Position numbers and translations under genes: made by a program
Notes under the pieces: model-generated
Database searches by the model: none
Told to the model about the DNA's origin: nothing
The model's input: only the letters and a program-made list of their open reading frames with translations
Origin: Syntrophus buswellii
GTDB taxonomy: Bacteria; Desulfobacterota; Syntrophia; Syntrophales; Syntrophaceae
Assembly (NCBI RefSeq): GCF_046097065.1
Contig: NZ_CP175563.1
Location: 3,038,001-3,102,000, forward strand
DNA length: 64,000 nt
Direction of reading: 5' to 3'
Shown here: one piece after another, positions 10,638 to 19,414 of the stretch
Layout of the letters: every line of letters starts with the position of its first letter
Position numbering within the stretch: position 1 is the first letter of the stretch

Positions 10638-11138
10638 ATGCTTATGGCGCTAAAAAAGACGATTCTTATGACATCTGAAAAAAGACACATGGATGAACTC
10701 GACGCAAAGATCATTGCGATTCTTCAATCGGACGGCAGAATCAGCAACACGGAAATCGGGAAGTCGCTTTCGGTTTCGGAGGCAACGATCCGGGGAAGAA
10801 TAAAGCGCCTTATCGATGATGAGATCATCCAGATCGTTGCCGTAACGAATCCTCTCAAGGTCGGGTTCGAGATCACGGGGGATCTCTATATCAGCGTAGA
10901 CATCGCAAAGATGGAACATGTCATCGGCTCGATCAGCAAATTCAAGGAACTGTGGTATATCGTTTCAACCACCGGCAGCTCCAACCTGAACGCCGAATTT
11001 GTCGTCAAAAACCTGGAGGACCTTCACGATCTCGTCTACAACCGCCTCAGCCGTATCGATGGGATCCAGAAAGTCGAGACGGCCGTCATTATAAAATACG
11101 TAAAACGGAGATACGATTTCGGAACCCCCTTCGACTGA
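10638..11138 (+). CDS. Lrp/AsnC family transcriptional regulator
   Basis: Up to 166 residues. The N-terminal winged helix-turn-helix has LDAKIIAILQSDGRISNTEIG and LSVSEATIRGRIKRL. The C-terminal RAM (amino-acid effector) domain covers about residues 85-160. The first ATG (10638) lacks a clear ribosome-binding site; ATGs at 10668 and 10689 are alternatives, and the family usually begins close to LDxxD, so the true start may be 10689. Effector and targets are unknown; adjacency suggests panB or branched-chain metabolism. Confidence 0.85.
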   Translation: MLMALKKTILMTSEKRHMDELDAKIIAILQSDGRISNTEIGKSLSVSEATIRGRIKRLIDDEIIQIVAVTNPLKVGFEITGDLYISVDIAKMEHVIGSISKFKELWYIVSTTGSSNLNAEFVVKNLEDLHDLVYNRLSRIDGIQKVETAVIIKYVKRRYDFGTPFD

Positions 11139-11227
11139 CCAAGGCGGCAACGCCGGATGTTACCGATTCCGTTGGTTTCGCCGCGGAACTTCGATGGAAA
11201 TCTCTGCCGCAGGGAACGGGACGCGGT

Positions 11228-11677
11228 TCAGTCCTGCAGCAGACTGCCGGAAGATTCCAGCCCGTCGTCGTCGATCAGTTCCATCAGGACTCCGTTGAGC
11301 TTCTTCGGATACAGGAAGGCAAACTCCCCTTTGCGGAACGGCCGGACAAACCCGCCCCGGCTGTCGGGAATGAACGGATAGCCCTTTTCCTGAAACTCTT
11401 TCACGGCCTTCCGGGTATTGTCCACATTGAGGCTGACGAGCATCACGCCTTCACCGTTCTTTTCGATGAACCTGGCGACCTCGCCGTCGGGCGTCAGGGA
11501 TTCCATCAGTTCGAACCCCACTTCTCCGATCCAGTAGCGTACGACCCTGATCTTTTCCGGTTCATCGATGTAGACATCGTCCGGCTTGTCTTTACCCAGC
11601 AGAGGTTCCCATGTCCTGCGGGCCTCATCGAGGTTCCTGACGGCAATACAGATATGATCCACTCTCTTTATTTGCAT
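11228..11677 (-). CDS. VOC-superfamily protein resembling methylmalonyl-CoA epimerase
   Basis: 149 residues, two beta-alpha-beta-beta-beta modules. The first metal ligand is present (VDHICIAV) and the last glutamate is in GVLMELID. In methylmalonyl-CoA epimerases the middle ligand is the second His of a GEGxHH motif. Here that place reads GEGVMLVSL, with no histidine. The protein may therefore be a non-canonical family member with another substrate, or inactive as an epimerase. It sits last in the aromatic-degradation run, after the M24 peptidase. Confidence 0.7.
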   Translation of the reverse strand: MQIKRVDHICIAVRNLDEARRTWEPLLGKDKPDDVYIDEPEKIRVVRYWIGEVGFELMESLTPDGEVARFIEKNGEGVMLVSLNVDNTRKAVKEFQEKGYPFIPDSRGGFVRPFRKGEFAFLYPKKLNGVLMELIDDDGLESSGSLLQD

Positions 11678-11788
11678 AATGACCTCGTTTCGGTGTCATG
11701 GCCGGCGATCACCGGTTCCTGATTCCGGGAGATGCTGAAACAAAGCTCCCGTTCGAGTCCCGTACCCGGCTGCCGGGAATTCTGCAAC

Positions 11789-12964
11789 TTAATCAACGAT
11801 AATGATCCGTTCGTCGATCTCCGACAGAACACGGTAGCGGCCTTTTTCCATGAGCACCGTATTTTCGATGCCGCAGCAACCCTTTCGCGGGAAGACCATC
11901 TTGGGTTCGATCGCAAAGGTCATCCCCTCCTCAATGGGGTAATCCATGTTTGTCGCGATAAATGGCGGCTCGGAAAGTTCAATGCCGATTCCATGGGCAA
12001 GAAAATTGACCTTATGGGGGGCATATCCCAGATAATTGTCCCCGAATCCCAGCTTCTCGGCTAAATCAACGGAATACTGGAACAGCTCGGCGCAGGTCAC
12101 CCCCTCCAGGGCCTTGTCCAGCACCCGGTAGTGGATCTCCCGGCAGGCTTCATAGGCTTTGCTGAACAATTCCGGTATGGAACCAATGGCAAACATCCGG
12201 GTCTCGTCCACCTGGTATCCGTGGTAGCAGATACCGAAATCAATCATGATCTGTTCGCCCCGGCGGATTTTCTTGCGGCTCGCCCCCACGGGAAAGGCCG
12301 GCGACATCCCCAAACCTCCCATGGGAGAATTCATCTGGCTGACAACGCTTCCCACTTTGCCGCTGAGGATATGCCAGCTGTAGGCTTCAAAATTCTGGGA
12401 GCGCACACGCAGCAGACCCTCGTGTCCGAGGGTCTTGGCATAAGCTTCCAGGATCCCGCCGAGTTCGATTTCCATCATACCTTCCCGGAGGACTTCGGGG
12501 ATTTTTTCATAAACCTTTTTGGCAATCGCCGCCGCCTTTTCCATCAATGAAATTTCAAAGACGCTCTTTATCTTACGGAGGTTGTTAATCAGCGGCGAGA
12601 TATCTGCCAGTTCCACATCACCCAGGACCTTTTTAAAGCTTGTCACAAAATTGTACGGCAGAACATCGAGTTGAAGGCCTACCCGGCGGGGATTGCCAAT
12701 GTATTCCTTAATGGTCTTGAGGGAGCGGATGGGAATCACTTCAGAAAGGGGCGACTCGCGTCGAGCCCGGCGTATCTCCCGACGGACGAAGAGCGTGGGC
12801 TCTCCCTCCAGGGGCACATAGAGGATCGCATCCTGCATGGTGCCGGCAAGGTAATAATAATCAATCTTGTAATGGAAGAAGGCCCCATCCAGTGAGGCCT
12901 TCTCCATTAACGCCCTTAATCTTGCCGTCCGGTTTTGAATTTCTTCTTTCGGCGTGTAGATCAT
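11789..12964 (-). CDS. M24-family metallopeptidase (Xaa-Pro aminopeptidase/creatinase fold)
   Basis: 391 residues. The N-terminal creatinase-type domain covers about 1-150. The C-terminal pita-bread domain has metal-binding residues in IMIDFGICYHGYQVDETRM, in the segment with AHGIGIELSEPP, in TFAIEPKM and in CGIENT. Its start lies 6 nt after the dienoyl-CoA hydratase stop, so the two are almost certainly co-transcribed. A peptidase has no obvious step in benzoate degradation; activity on a non-peptide amide is possible but unsupported. Confidence 0.85.
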   Translation of the reverse strand: MIYTPKEEIQNRTARLRALMEKASLDGAFFHYKIDYYYLAGTMQDAILYVPLEGEPTLFVRREIRRARRESPLSEVIPIRSLKTIKEYIGNPRRVGLQLDVLPYNFVTSFKKVLGDVELADISPLINNLRKIKSVFEISLMEKAAAIAKKVYEKIPEVLREGMMEIELGGILEAYAKTLGHEGLLRVRSQNFEAYSWHILSGKVGSVVSQMNSPMGGLGMSPAFPVGASRKKIRRGEQIMIDFGICYHGYQVDETRMFAIGSIPELFSKAYEACREIHYRVLDKALEGVTCAELFQYSVDLAEKLGFGDNYLGYAPHKVNFLAHGIGIELSEPPFIATNMDYPIEEGMTFAIEPKMVFPRKGCCGIENTVLMEKGRYRVLSEIDERIIIVD

Positions 12965-12970
12965 AAGTCG

Positions 12971-13741
12971 TTACTTGTCCTTGAATACCGCTTTTCTCTT
13001 TTCCATGAATGCGGAAATGCCTTCCTTGGCATCGTCCGTCGCCATGCAACCCTGTAGATAGAGAATTTCGGAGGCCTTGAGGGCTCCAATGAAATCCAGA
13101 TTGAGGCCGGCCATAATGGCGCGGCGCGTCCACATGGCAACCGGTCTGCTCTTGTTGAGGAAATCGGCCAGGAATTTGTCCACGCCTTCCTTGAAATTCT
13201 CTGCCGGCAGAACCACATTGACCAGGCCAATGGCTTCCGCTTCTTTTGCCGAAATGATCTTTCCGGTAAGGAGCAGTTCCATGGTTTTCTTGAGGCCGAT
13301 GATCTTGGGGAACCAGGCAGCGGCAACAGGCGGGAAGACGCCGACGGCGATTTCCGGCTGGCCGATCTTGGCCTTTTCAGAAGCGATGACGATATCGCAG
13401 AAGGCCATCAGTTCGCAGCCGCCACCCAGGGAACGGCCGTTGACCAGCGCCACGGTCGTAACATCCAGGCTGGCCATAATTCGGAACATTTCGTGGAAAA
13501 CGAAAATCATCTCATCCACTTTATCCGGGGTATGATCGGCAACATCGACACCGTCACAGAAGGCCTTTCCTCCTGCAGCATCAAAAACGAGGAGCTGTAC
13601 GGTCGGATCCATCTTGACATCCAGCAGAACCCGATTGATCTCCTTCATCATCAGGATGGTCAGCCAGTTGGATGGCGGTTCATTGAGGGTAATAGTGGCG
13701 ACCTTATCCTTCTTTTCAAATGTAATATGTTCGAATCCCAT
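12971..13741 (-). CDS. dch: cyclohexa-1,5-dienecarbonyl-CoA hydratase
   Basis: Crotonase-fold enzyme that adds water to the dienoyl-CoA made by benzoyl-CoA reductase, giving 6-hydroxycyclohex-1-ene-1-carbonyl-CoA. 256 residues with crotonase landmarks: oxyanion segment CDGVDVADHTPDK, GRSLGGGCELMAFCD, and GQPEIAVGVFPPVAAAWFP, which is characteristic of this subfamily (TIGR03189-like). It follows the oah terminator, so it may need its own promoter, and it is tightly linked to the M24 peptidase. Assignment rests on similarity plus the adjacent had and oah. Confidence 0.87.
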   Translation of the reverse strand: MGFEHITFEKKDKVATITLNEPPSNWLTILMMKEINRVLLDVKMDPTVQLLVFDAAGGKAFCDGVDVADHTPDKVDEMIFVFHEMFRIMASLDVTTVALVNGRSLGGGCELMAFCDIVIASEKAKIGQPEIAVGVFPPVAAAWFPKIIGLKKTMELLLTGKIISAKEAEAIGLVNVVLPAENFKEGVDKFLADFLNKSRPVAMWTRRAIMAGLNLDFIGALKASEILYLQGCMATDDAKEGISAFMEKRKAVFKDK

Positions 13742-13821
13742 AAGAATCTCCCTTCCTCCTTCTGATGTAACGTTTATAAGTCAGGAACGTTCCTGAATGA
13801 CTTCATTCCGGCGTGCCGGTC

Positions 13822-13858
13822 CGAAATAAAAAAGGGGGGGATACCCACCCCCCCCTTG
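13822..13858 (-). terminator. Rho-independent terminator after oah
   Basis: On the minus strand a stem of seven or more G pairs with seven C across a short loop and runs into TTTTTT. It begins about 28 nt after the oah stop. It separates oah/had from dch and the genes after it, allowing differential expression. Confidence 0.85.
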
Positions 13859-13885
13859 AATTTCACCAACTGAGCGAAGAACTGA

Positions 13886-15031
13886 TTACGCTTTGGGTTT
13901 CCCGAGGATCTGCTCGAAGTAGGCTTCGTTGTTCAGGGCGCCTTCGGCGATGAGCTGACGGTTCTTTATGAAGTCGATGGTGTCCACACCGGTGATCTTC
14001 TTGGTGTTGAAGGCGCCGAAGCCTGCGAAGGCCTCGCCCATCATGTTGGTGGCCAGCCAGTAACGGTGGTCGTTCTTCACCTGATCCCACCAGGATTTCT
14101 TCTTCTGGCGGATGCCGTCGATGGACTTCATCAAGCAGCCGGGGAACAGGTTGGCGAAGATCCAGATGATTCTCTCGACTTCCGCGTCGATCAGGGAGAA
14201 ATCATAATTGCCGGCCTTCAGCGCGTCGTTGACGAAAGCGCGGGCGTCTTTGGCTTCCTGACCCGTCTTGTTCTCGCCGTAGACGATCTCGCCGTCTTTC
14301 ACGTAGGATTCGGTGATGACCTGGGGATTGCGGACAAAGTTGCCATTGGCGTCCTTCAGGACGGGAAGGCACTTGGAGATGAGGTTCTTAGCCTTCATCT
14401 TGTAGGCGGACCACATTTCGCAGCTTACGCAGTTCCACATGGCGTCTTCGTTGCTGAGGAACCAGGGCAGGAAGTCGGAGGAGCCGCCCACCGGAGCGGA
14501 ACCGTGACGGGGACCGGCCTGACCGAAAATGGCCAAGTCGGAGGAAACGGCGATGTCACAGGCCAGACCGATTTCCTGACCACCGGCGACTCTCATACCG
14601 TTGACACGGCAGATGACCGGTTTCTTGCACATCAGGATGGAGTCGACCATGTTGTTGAAGAGTTCCATGTAGGAACCGTACTCTTCCGGCCTCATGCTGT
14701 AGTATTCGGAATACTCTTTCGTGTTTCCACCGGTGCAGAAGGCGAAGGGGCCCGTGCCCGTGAAGACGACGGCGACAACGCTGCGGTCCGTGGAGGCATT
14801 CTCGAAACCGGCGATAACACCTTTCACCATCTCGGTCGTGTAGGAATTGTACTGGGCGGGGTTGTTCAGGCGAATCCAGGAAGTGAACAGACCGGGAACT
14901 TCATTGCCCTTGGGGTCCTTCAGGGGCCGCTTCTCGTATACGGTGCAGGGTGCTTCCGTGCCCCACCACTGAGAGGTGTGTCGGTCATGGTTCTTCATCT
15001 CATTTTCTCTTGGCATCCATGCTAAACTCAT
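13886..15031 (-). CDS. bamA: 6-oxocyclohex-1-ene-1-carbonyl-CoA hydrolase (ring-opening)
   Basis: Opens the ring of 6-oxocyclohex-1-ene-1-carbonyl-CoA to 3-hydroxypimelyl-CoA; also called oah, and the usual marker gene for anaerobic aromatic degradation. 381 residues with LNNPAQYNSYTTEM, FTGTGPFAFCTGGNTKEY, NGMRVAGGQEIGLACDIAV, FGQAGPRHGSAPVGGSSDF and FGAFNTKKITG, all diagnostic of the family rather than of general crotonases. AGAGGAG precedes the ATG by 6 nt. It lies 58 nt after had. A strong terminator follows. Confidence 0.96.
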   Translation of the reverse strand: MSLAWMPRENEMKNHDRHTSQWWGTEAPCTVYEKRPLKDPKGNEVPGLFTSWIRLNNPAQYNSYTTEMVKGVIAGFENASTDRSVVAVVFTGTGPFAFCTGGNTKEYSEYYSMRPEEYGSYMELFNNMVDSILMCKKPVICRVNGMRVAGGQEIGLACDIAVSSDLAIFGQAGPRHGSAPVGGSSDFLPWFLSNEDAMWNCVSCEMWSAYKMKAKNLISKCLPVLKDANGNFVRNPQVITESYVKDGEIVYGENKTGQEAKDARAFVNDALKAGNYDFSLIDAEVERIIWIFANLFPGCLMKSIDGIRQKKKSWWDQVKNDHRYWLATNMMGEAFAGFGAFNTKKITGVDTIDFIKNRQLIAEGALNNEAYFEQILGKPKA

Positions 15032-15089
15032 ACTTTTCTCCTCTTTCGTTTTTTGGTGTTATTTTTTGGGTGTTAGTGCTTGCTGCACA

Positions 15090-16199
15090 TTAAAAATCAG
15101 GTTTCAGAACAACTCTCTTTGCAGGAGAGCCGGCCTTGTGAATCTCATCGAAGGTCGCCGCAATCGTGCTCATCGGGCGGACTTCCACGAAGGGATCGAT
15201 ATCGATCTTCTTGGACTGCACCATATCGAGAACGATGGGATAGTACTCGGGCAGACATCCCCAGGTCCCGATGATTTCTGCGTCAAAGGCCATGAGCCGA
15301 GAAACCATGTATTCATTTTTAGCCATTCCGAACCCGACAACGATCATCTTCCCCGTGAAGGAAAGGAGATCCAGGGCCAGATCCTGACCTGCCTTGGTTC
15401 CGGATACTTCAAAGATCTTCCAGCCTACGTTGGGAAGCCCATTGGCCTTGCGGATCGCGCTTAACTCACCGGAAATGTCCTTGGTGGTTTTATCCTGGGT
15501 GCTGATGACGAAATCACAGCCATAGCCGAGCGCTCTCTGGAGTTTCTCCTGGTTTCTCGCCATGCCGATGACCGTTTTTGCCCCAAGGGCCTTCGCCGTC
15601 TGAGCCATGTATACACCGACACCACCGGTTGCACCGATGACGATGCAGTTGTCGCCGGGCTGGAGATCCGCCCTCTTGGAAGCCTGGTAAGGCGTCGTCA
15701 CGGCGTCTGCCACAACGGCAAAATTTTCCAGCGGATAACTACCGCGATTGCGAATTTCACAGAGGTCTATGGTAGGAACGACGATATGGCTTGAAAAACC
15801 ACCATAATTTCCCAAGCTGTTACCGGGCATGAGCTGAGCAAGGCAGCGGTTGCCACGGCCGGTTTTACAAAGGATGCACTTGCGGCAGGGCATAACGGCG
15901 GGAATAACCACTTCCTTGCCTACCCATGCTTTATCGCCCGCAACAACGGTTCCACTGATTTCATGGCCCAATGTCAACGGCGGTTTGTTAACGGTCGGTA
16001 CACGGTCATAGAAAAAACCGAGGTCGGTATGGCAGACACCGCAACCCGCAATCTCAACCAGGGCTTCGCCCTCTTTAAGTTCCGGTACGGGCAGTTCAGC
16101 TAGCGCCAGCTTCCCTTCAATCTTTTCTCCCGTTTCCTTGTTCTTCCCCCATGGCGTCACCATCTGCCACGTTTTAATCACACTTGGTACTCCAGCCAT
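15090..16199 (-). CDS. had: 6-hydroxycyclohex-1-ene-1-carbonyl-CoA dehydrogenase
   Basis: NAD-dependent zinc alcohol dehydrogenase that oxidises the Dch product to the 6-oxo-CoA substrate of BamA. 369 residues. The catalytic zinc region is CGVCHTDLGFFYDRVP with GHEISG. The structural zinc loop is CRKCILCKTGRGNRC. The nucleotide-binding motif is IGATGGVGVYMAQ. The N-terminal KTWQMVTPWGKNKETGE extension and the LMPGNSLGNYGGFSSHI segment match the Had (TIGR03201) subfamily. A GGAGGTG-type ribosome-binding site precedes the ATG. It is first in the had-oah unit. Confidence 0.93.
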   Translation of the reverse strand: MAGVPSVIKTWQMVTPWGKNKETGEKIEGKLALAELPVPELKEGEALVEIAGCGVCHTDLGFFYDRVPTVNKPPLTLGHEISGTVVAGDKAWVGKEVVIPAVMPCRKCILCKTGRGNRCLAQLMPGNSLGNYGGFSSHIVVPTIDLCEIRNRGSYPLENFAVVADAVTTPYQASKRADLQPGDNCIVIGATGGVGVYMAQTAKALGAKTVIGMARNQEKLQRALGYGCDFVISTQDKTTKDISGELSAIRKANGLPNVGWKIFEVSGTKAGQDLALDLLSFTGKMIVVGFGMAKNEYMVSRLMAFDAEIIGTWGCLPEYYPIVLDMVQSKKIDIDPFVEVRPMSTIAATFDEIHKAGSPAKRVVLKPDF

Positions 16200-16780
16200 T
16201 AAACACCTCCATAAGAATATTTAACATCCCTGTTACTGCAAAGTAACGCTTGCTTATCACCCCCTCAATTTTTTTTCAATCCCTATTTTTCAAATCCATT
16301 ACTCCCCTGAGGGAAGAAATCTTCATTACAAGTGACAAAGAGCTTGTATCACGGCAGGAAGGCTGATATAGGCTGCAACGGATTTCGGCGGTGCGGCCAC
16401 AGGAGAAGGTCATCAATATAATTTACTCTTAAAAACAACGAGATACTTCCGTTTCCACCAATCCTAAGCTTAACCGTACTCACAAAACGGCTGTTTTGTA
16501 TCACAGCTCGAGTTGACATTCAAGATGTTTTTCAGCACAAATCGATTTTGCTTTCAACCTGGCGAGCCCTGTAAAAACAAGTACTCCATTTAATCTTGAC
16601 CCAACTTCGCGCTTTTTTAGCCTGCACGGGATTGTCTTTCAACTTTTTAGAAAAGGGGGCTTAATAAAATTATCCTTTCAGGATAAAAAAAGGGGGAGGT
16701 AAAGGACCTTTACGAAAGGCCGCAATGGTAAAATTTAGGCTTGATGCAACTCGTCTTTTGGGATAGCCCCCACCTCCTGC
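16200..16780. other. 581-nt intergenic region between rnfB and had
   Basis: No gene seen. On the minus strand a weak AT-rich hairpin TTATCC-loop-GGATAA (about 16670-16686) followed by TTTTATT may terminate rnfB. The part nearest had (16200-16330) is AT-rich and must hold the had-oah promoter, but no convincing -35/-10 pair or -24/-12 pair was identified. Confidence 0.45.
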
Positions 16781-17611
16781 TTATGACTTAAACGGCCTAA
16801 AAATATTACGAGGGCACTTCTCAACGCAGATTTCTTTGCAGTCGACACCGTAGGCCGCGCATTTTCCATGATCAACTCGGATGAGATTGCCGTCTAAACT
16901 CACGGCTTCTGCCGGACAGGCTTTGACGCACATCCTGCAGCTTATGCACCCCACTTCGCACACGGACCGAACCACCTTTCCAGGATCCTTCGTGCTGCAG
17001 GGCACCCAGACGCGAGCGCTTAGGGGAATGATTTCAATGATCTTCTTGAGACATATCCGAACGCAGGAACCACAGCCTACGCACTTTTCAACATTTACGA
17101 CTGGGAAGTGGTTCTCCAGGGTAATGGCCCCAAAGGGGCAAACCTCAACACAATCCCCGAAACCGAGGCACGAATAAGCACATTCCTGGGGTCCACCACC
17201 AAAGCAAATGCTCGCACCCGCACAGGTCTGATCACCAAGATAATGATATTTCTGTCCGACGTTTCCCTCAAGACGGGAGCATCTCATTGAAGCGACCATG
17301 TTGGCGGCACCGGCCACCTTTTTCCCGGTAATTTCCGCAACAGCTTCCGCTACTGCCGCCTTGCCCGGGAAACAGAGATTGGCAGGTACCTCCGGATCGT
17401 TAACAACCGCTTCCGCATAAGCTTCGCAACCTGCGTAACCGCATCCACCACACTGCGCTCCAGCAAGGACTTCAAGGACTTCCTCCACCTTTGGGTTAGC
17501 TTCGACAGCAAATTTCTGAGCCGCGAGAGCCAGACCAATGCCGAATAAAAGACCGATACAGCCGAGAAATGCGATTCCCCCAAGAGCTAATTTAATCAAT
17601 GCCGGATCCAT
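16781..17611 (-). CDS. rnfB: RnfB-type ferredoxin subunit, without other rnf genes
   Basis: Peripheral electron-entry subunit of the Rnf ferredoxin:NAD oxidoreductase. 276 residues: N-terminal membrane anchor (about 5-33), the Fe-S domain with AQCGGCGYAGCEAYAEA (about 52-70), then several [4Fe-4S] motifs including CVEVCPFGAI, CVGCGSCVRICLKK, CISCRMCVKACPAEAV and a Cys-rich C-terminus. rnfB is normally the last gene of rnfCDGEAB, but here the next gene upstream is pstB, so the other Rnf subunits are not at this locus. It precedes the benzoyl-CoA pathway genes, suggesting coupling to their reductant supply. Confidence 0.9.
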   Translation of the reverse strand: MDPALIKLALGGIAFLGCIGLLFGIGLALAAQKFAVEANPKVEEVLEVLAGAQCGGCGYAGCEAYAEAVVNDPEVPANLCFPGKAAVAEAVAEITGKKVAGAANMVASMRCSRLEGNVGQKYHYLGDQTCAGASICFGGGPQECAYSCLGFGDCVEVCPFGAITLENHFPVVNVEKCVGCGSCVRICLKKIIEIIPLSARVWVPCSTKDPGKVVRSVCEVGCISCRMCVKACPAEAVSLDGNLIRVDHGKCAAYGVDCKEICVEKCPRNIFRPFKS

Positions 17612-17720
17612 TGTTTTACCTCGATCAATCGAAATATTTTAAAACAGCAATTACGGAAAAGCCTGAAAAGATGAGTCTGAATAAGTCTGCCTGAAATCGG
17701 CACCTCGATACTGCACTCCC

Positions 17721-17765
17721 ATATATAACATAATTGCATTTGTCAAATTCATATTTGTTATATAT
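17721..17765. promoter_or_regulatory. AT-rich dyad over a candidate rnfB promoter
   Basis: Perfect 10-bp inverted repeat ATATATAACA (17721-17730) and TGTTATATAT (17756-17765). Between the arms, on the minus strand, is TTGACA (17746-17741). The left arm supplies a TATATG-like -10, although the spacer of about 15 nt is short. The arrangement suggests an operator around the rnfB promoter; the regulator is unknown. Confidence 0.4.
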
Positions 17766-17822
17766 ATCTCGACTATATATCATTGAGAAATAAGCTCCAA
17801 ATAACGGATTTTTTGGGGGGGT

Positions 17823-18536
17823 TCACGACGAAACAATGGCGCCTTCTTCAAAGCTGACCACCCGATCGGCTACCCTTTTCACCTGATCCAGGTAATGCGA
17901 AACCACCAGAATGGTCATGTGCTTTCTCAGCTCCAGCAACAGACCCTCAATGACTTCTGTGGCGGTCGAGTCCAGTGATGATGTGGGCTCGTCCATCAGT
18001 AAAACCTCCGGTTCGAGAATCAGCGCCCGGGCGATGCAGAGCCGCTGCTGCTGTCCCCCGGAAAGTTTGCGGGCGTCATCGTTCATTCGGTCTTTGACTT
18101 CCTCCCAGAGATAGGCCATTTTCAGAGTCTGTTCCACCTTGCGCCTCATTTCCTTTTGATCAGTACCACCCGCCATCTTCAAGGGAAAGGCAACGTTTTT
18201 GTAGATGCTCATGGGCAAAGGGTTTGGGGTTTGGAAGACCATCCCGACCCTTCTTCTCAACTCCGTCACAGGAAAGGCCTCCTGATAGATATCGCGGCGC
18301 AGACCACCGAGGGTAATCTCCACTTTGCCGCTCATCCTGGCCTCTGGGAGGTTTTCCCAAAGCCGGTTCAGCGTTATCAGAAAGGTGGACTTTCCCGCCC
18401 CTGAGGGGCCAATGAGCGCCGTGATCGAATGTTCTGCAAAATGGACCGTCAGGTCTTGAAGGATTCGGCGTTCCCGATAGAAAAAGTTGAGATCGGCAAC
18501 CCGTATTTTTGTATTATCCGGAAGAGTCGTGTTCAT
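17823..18536 (-). CDS. pstB: phosphate ABC transporter ATP-binding protein
   Basis: 237 residues from the ATG at 18536, which overlaps the pstA stop by 4 nt. Walker A is GPSGAGKST, the signature is LSGGQQQR, and Walker B is VLLMDEPTSSLD followed by an H-loop in VVSHYLDQ. It energises PstCA. The same frame stays open far upstream, but that extension lies antisense-in-frame to pstA and is not coding. No phoU follows, unlike many pst operons. Confidence 0.92.
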   Translation of the reverse strand: MNTTLPDNTKIRVADLNFFYRERRILQDLTVHFAEHSITALIGPSGAGKSTFLITLNRLWENLPEARMSGKVEITLGGLRRDIYQEAFPVTELRRRVGMVFQTPNPLPMSIYKNVAFPLKMAGGTDQKEMRRKVEQTLKMAYLWEEVKDRMNDDARKLSGGQQQRLCIARALILEPEVLLMDEPTSSLDSTATEVIEGLLLELRKHMTILVVSHYLDQVKRVADRVVSFEEGAIVSS

Positions 18537-19414
18537 GGACGATAGAAAGCGAGATAAGAAAGACGCTTTTTTATGACGAAGGCAAGGGCGAAAAGGAACA
18601 GACATAACAGAAGCAGAAGCAGTGCCGCTCCATAGCCGTTCATTAGTTCTTCTGGAGTGGTATACTGGGAAGAAATGTAATAGATGTAGAACGGCAGCGC
18701 TTCGTAGGGGGCAAAAACGGATTTTGGAACCCCCGCCGCCACCACCACTCCCGTAAGCATGATGACCGCAGTATCCTCCGCGCAGCGGCCGATGGCGAGA
18801 ATGACCCCGCTGATCATCCCGGTAAGAGACTGGGGGAGAAGGACATAAACCAGGTTCTGCAGTTTCGTCGCTCCCAGGGCAAGAGCCGTCAGGCGGATCT
18901 CGGGAGAAAGACTTTCCAGGGCGATCTGCGTAGTTCTGATGATGTACGGCAGAACAAGAAAGGCGAGGGCAAGACCCGATATGAGCAGACAGGGCTGTAT
19001 GCTGCTGGAATAGTGTTTGTGGAGAAAAACGGCCAGCGCGAACCCGAAGAGCCCAACCACGATGGACGGAATGCCGGCAAGGATGTCGAAAATCAGGTTG
19101 AATGCGTTTTTGATCCGAAAGTCCGCGTATTCCGCCAGGTAAATGCCCGTTGCAAACCCGATCGGCAGAGCAATGGAAACGGACAGAGAGACGAGCATCA
19201 ACGTGCCGACAACGGCGGGGAACAGTCCGTCGAAAACGCGCTGTTGAAGAAGAACGGCCTTGAGAGGGGAAACGTCCCCGAAGATCAGCTTCGGATGAAA
19301 CGCACCGGCCCCCTTGAAAAGAAGATAGACAAGAATGGAGAAAACGGCGGCGGTCAGAATCAGCCCGCAAGTCCAGGAATACCAGATCGTCAGTCTTTCC
19401 CCCGCTTGCTTCAT
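18533..19414 (-). CDS. pstA: phosphate ABC transporter permease
   Basis: 293 residues with about six membrane segments and the binding-protein-dependent permease signature around the cytoplasmic loop (LSPEIRLTALALGATKLQN). The AILAGIPSIVVGLFGF-like segment is typical of PstA. It overlaps pstC and pstB by 4 nt each (ATGA), so translation is coupled. Confidence 0.92.
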   Translation of the reverse strand: MKQAGERLTIWYSWTCGLILTAAVFSILVYLLFKGAGAFHPKLIFGDVSPLKAVLLQQRVFDGLFPAVVGTLMLVSLSVSIALPIGFATGIYLAEYADFRIKNAFNLIFDILAGIPSIVVGLFGFALAVFLHKHYSSSIQPCLLISGLALAFLVLPYIIRTTQIALESLSPEIRLTALALGATKLQNLVYVLLPQSLTGMISGVILAIGRCAEDTAVIMLTGVVVAAGVPKSVFAPYEALPFYIYYISSQYTTPEELMNGYGAALLLLLLCLFLFALAFVIKKRLSYLAFYRP

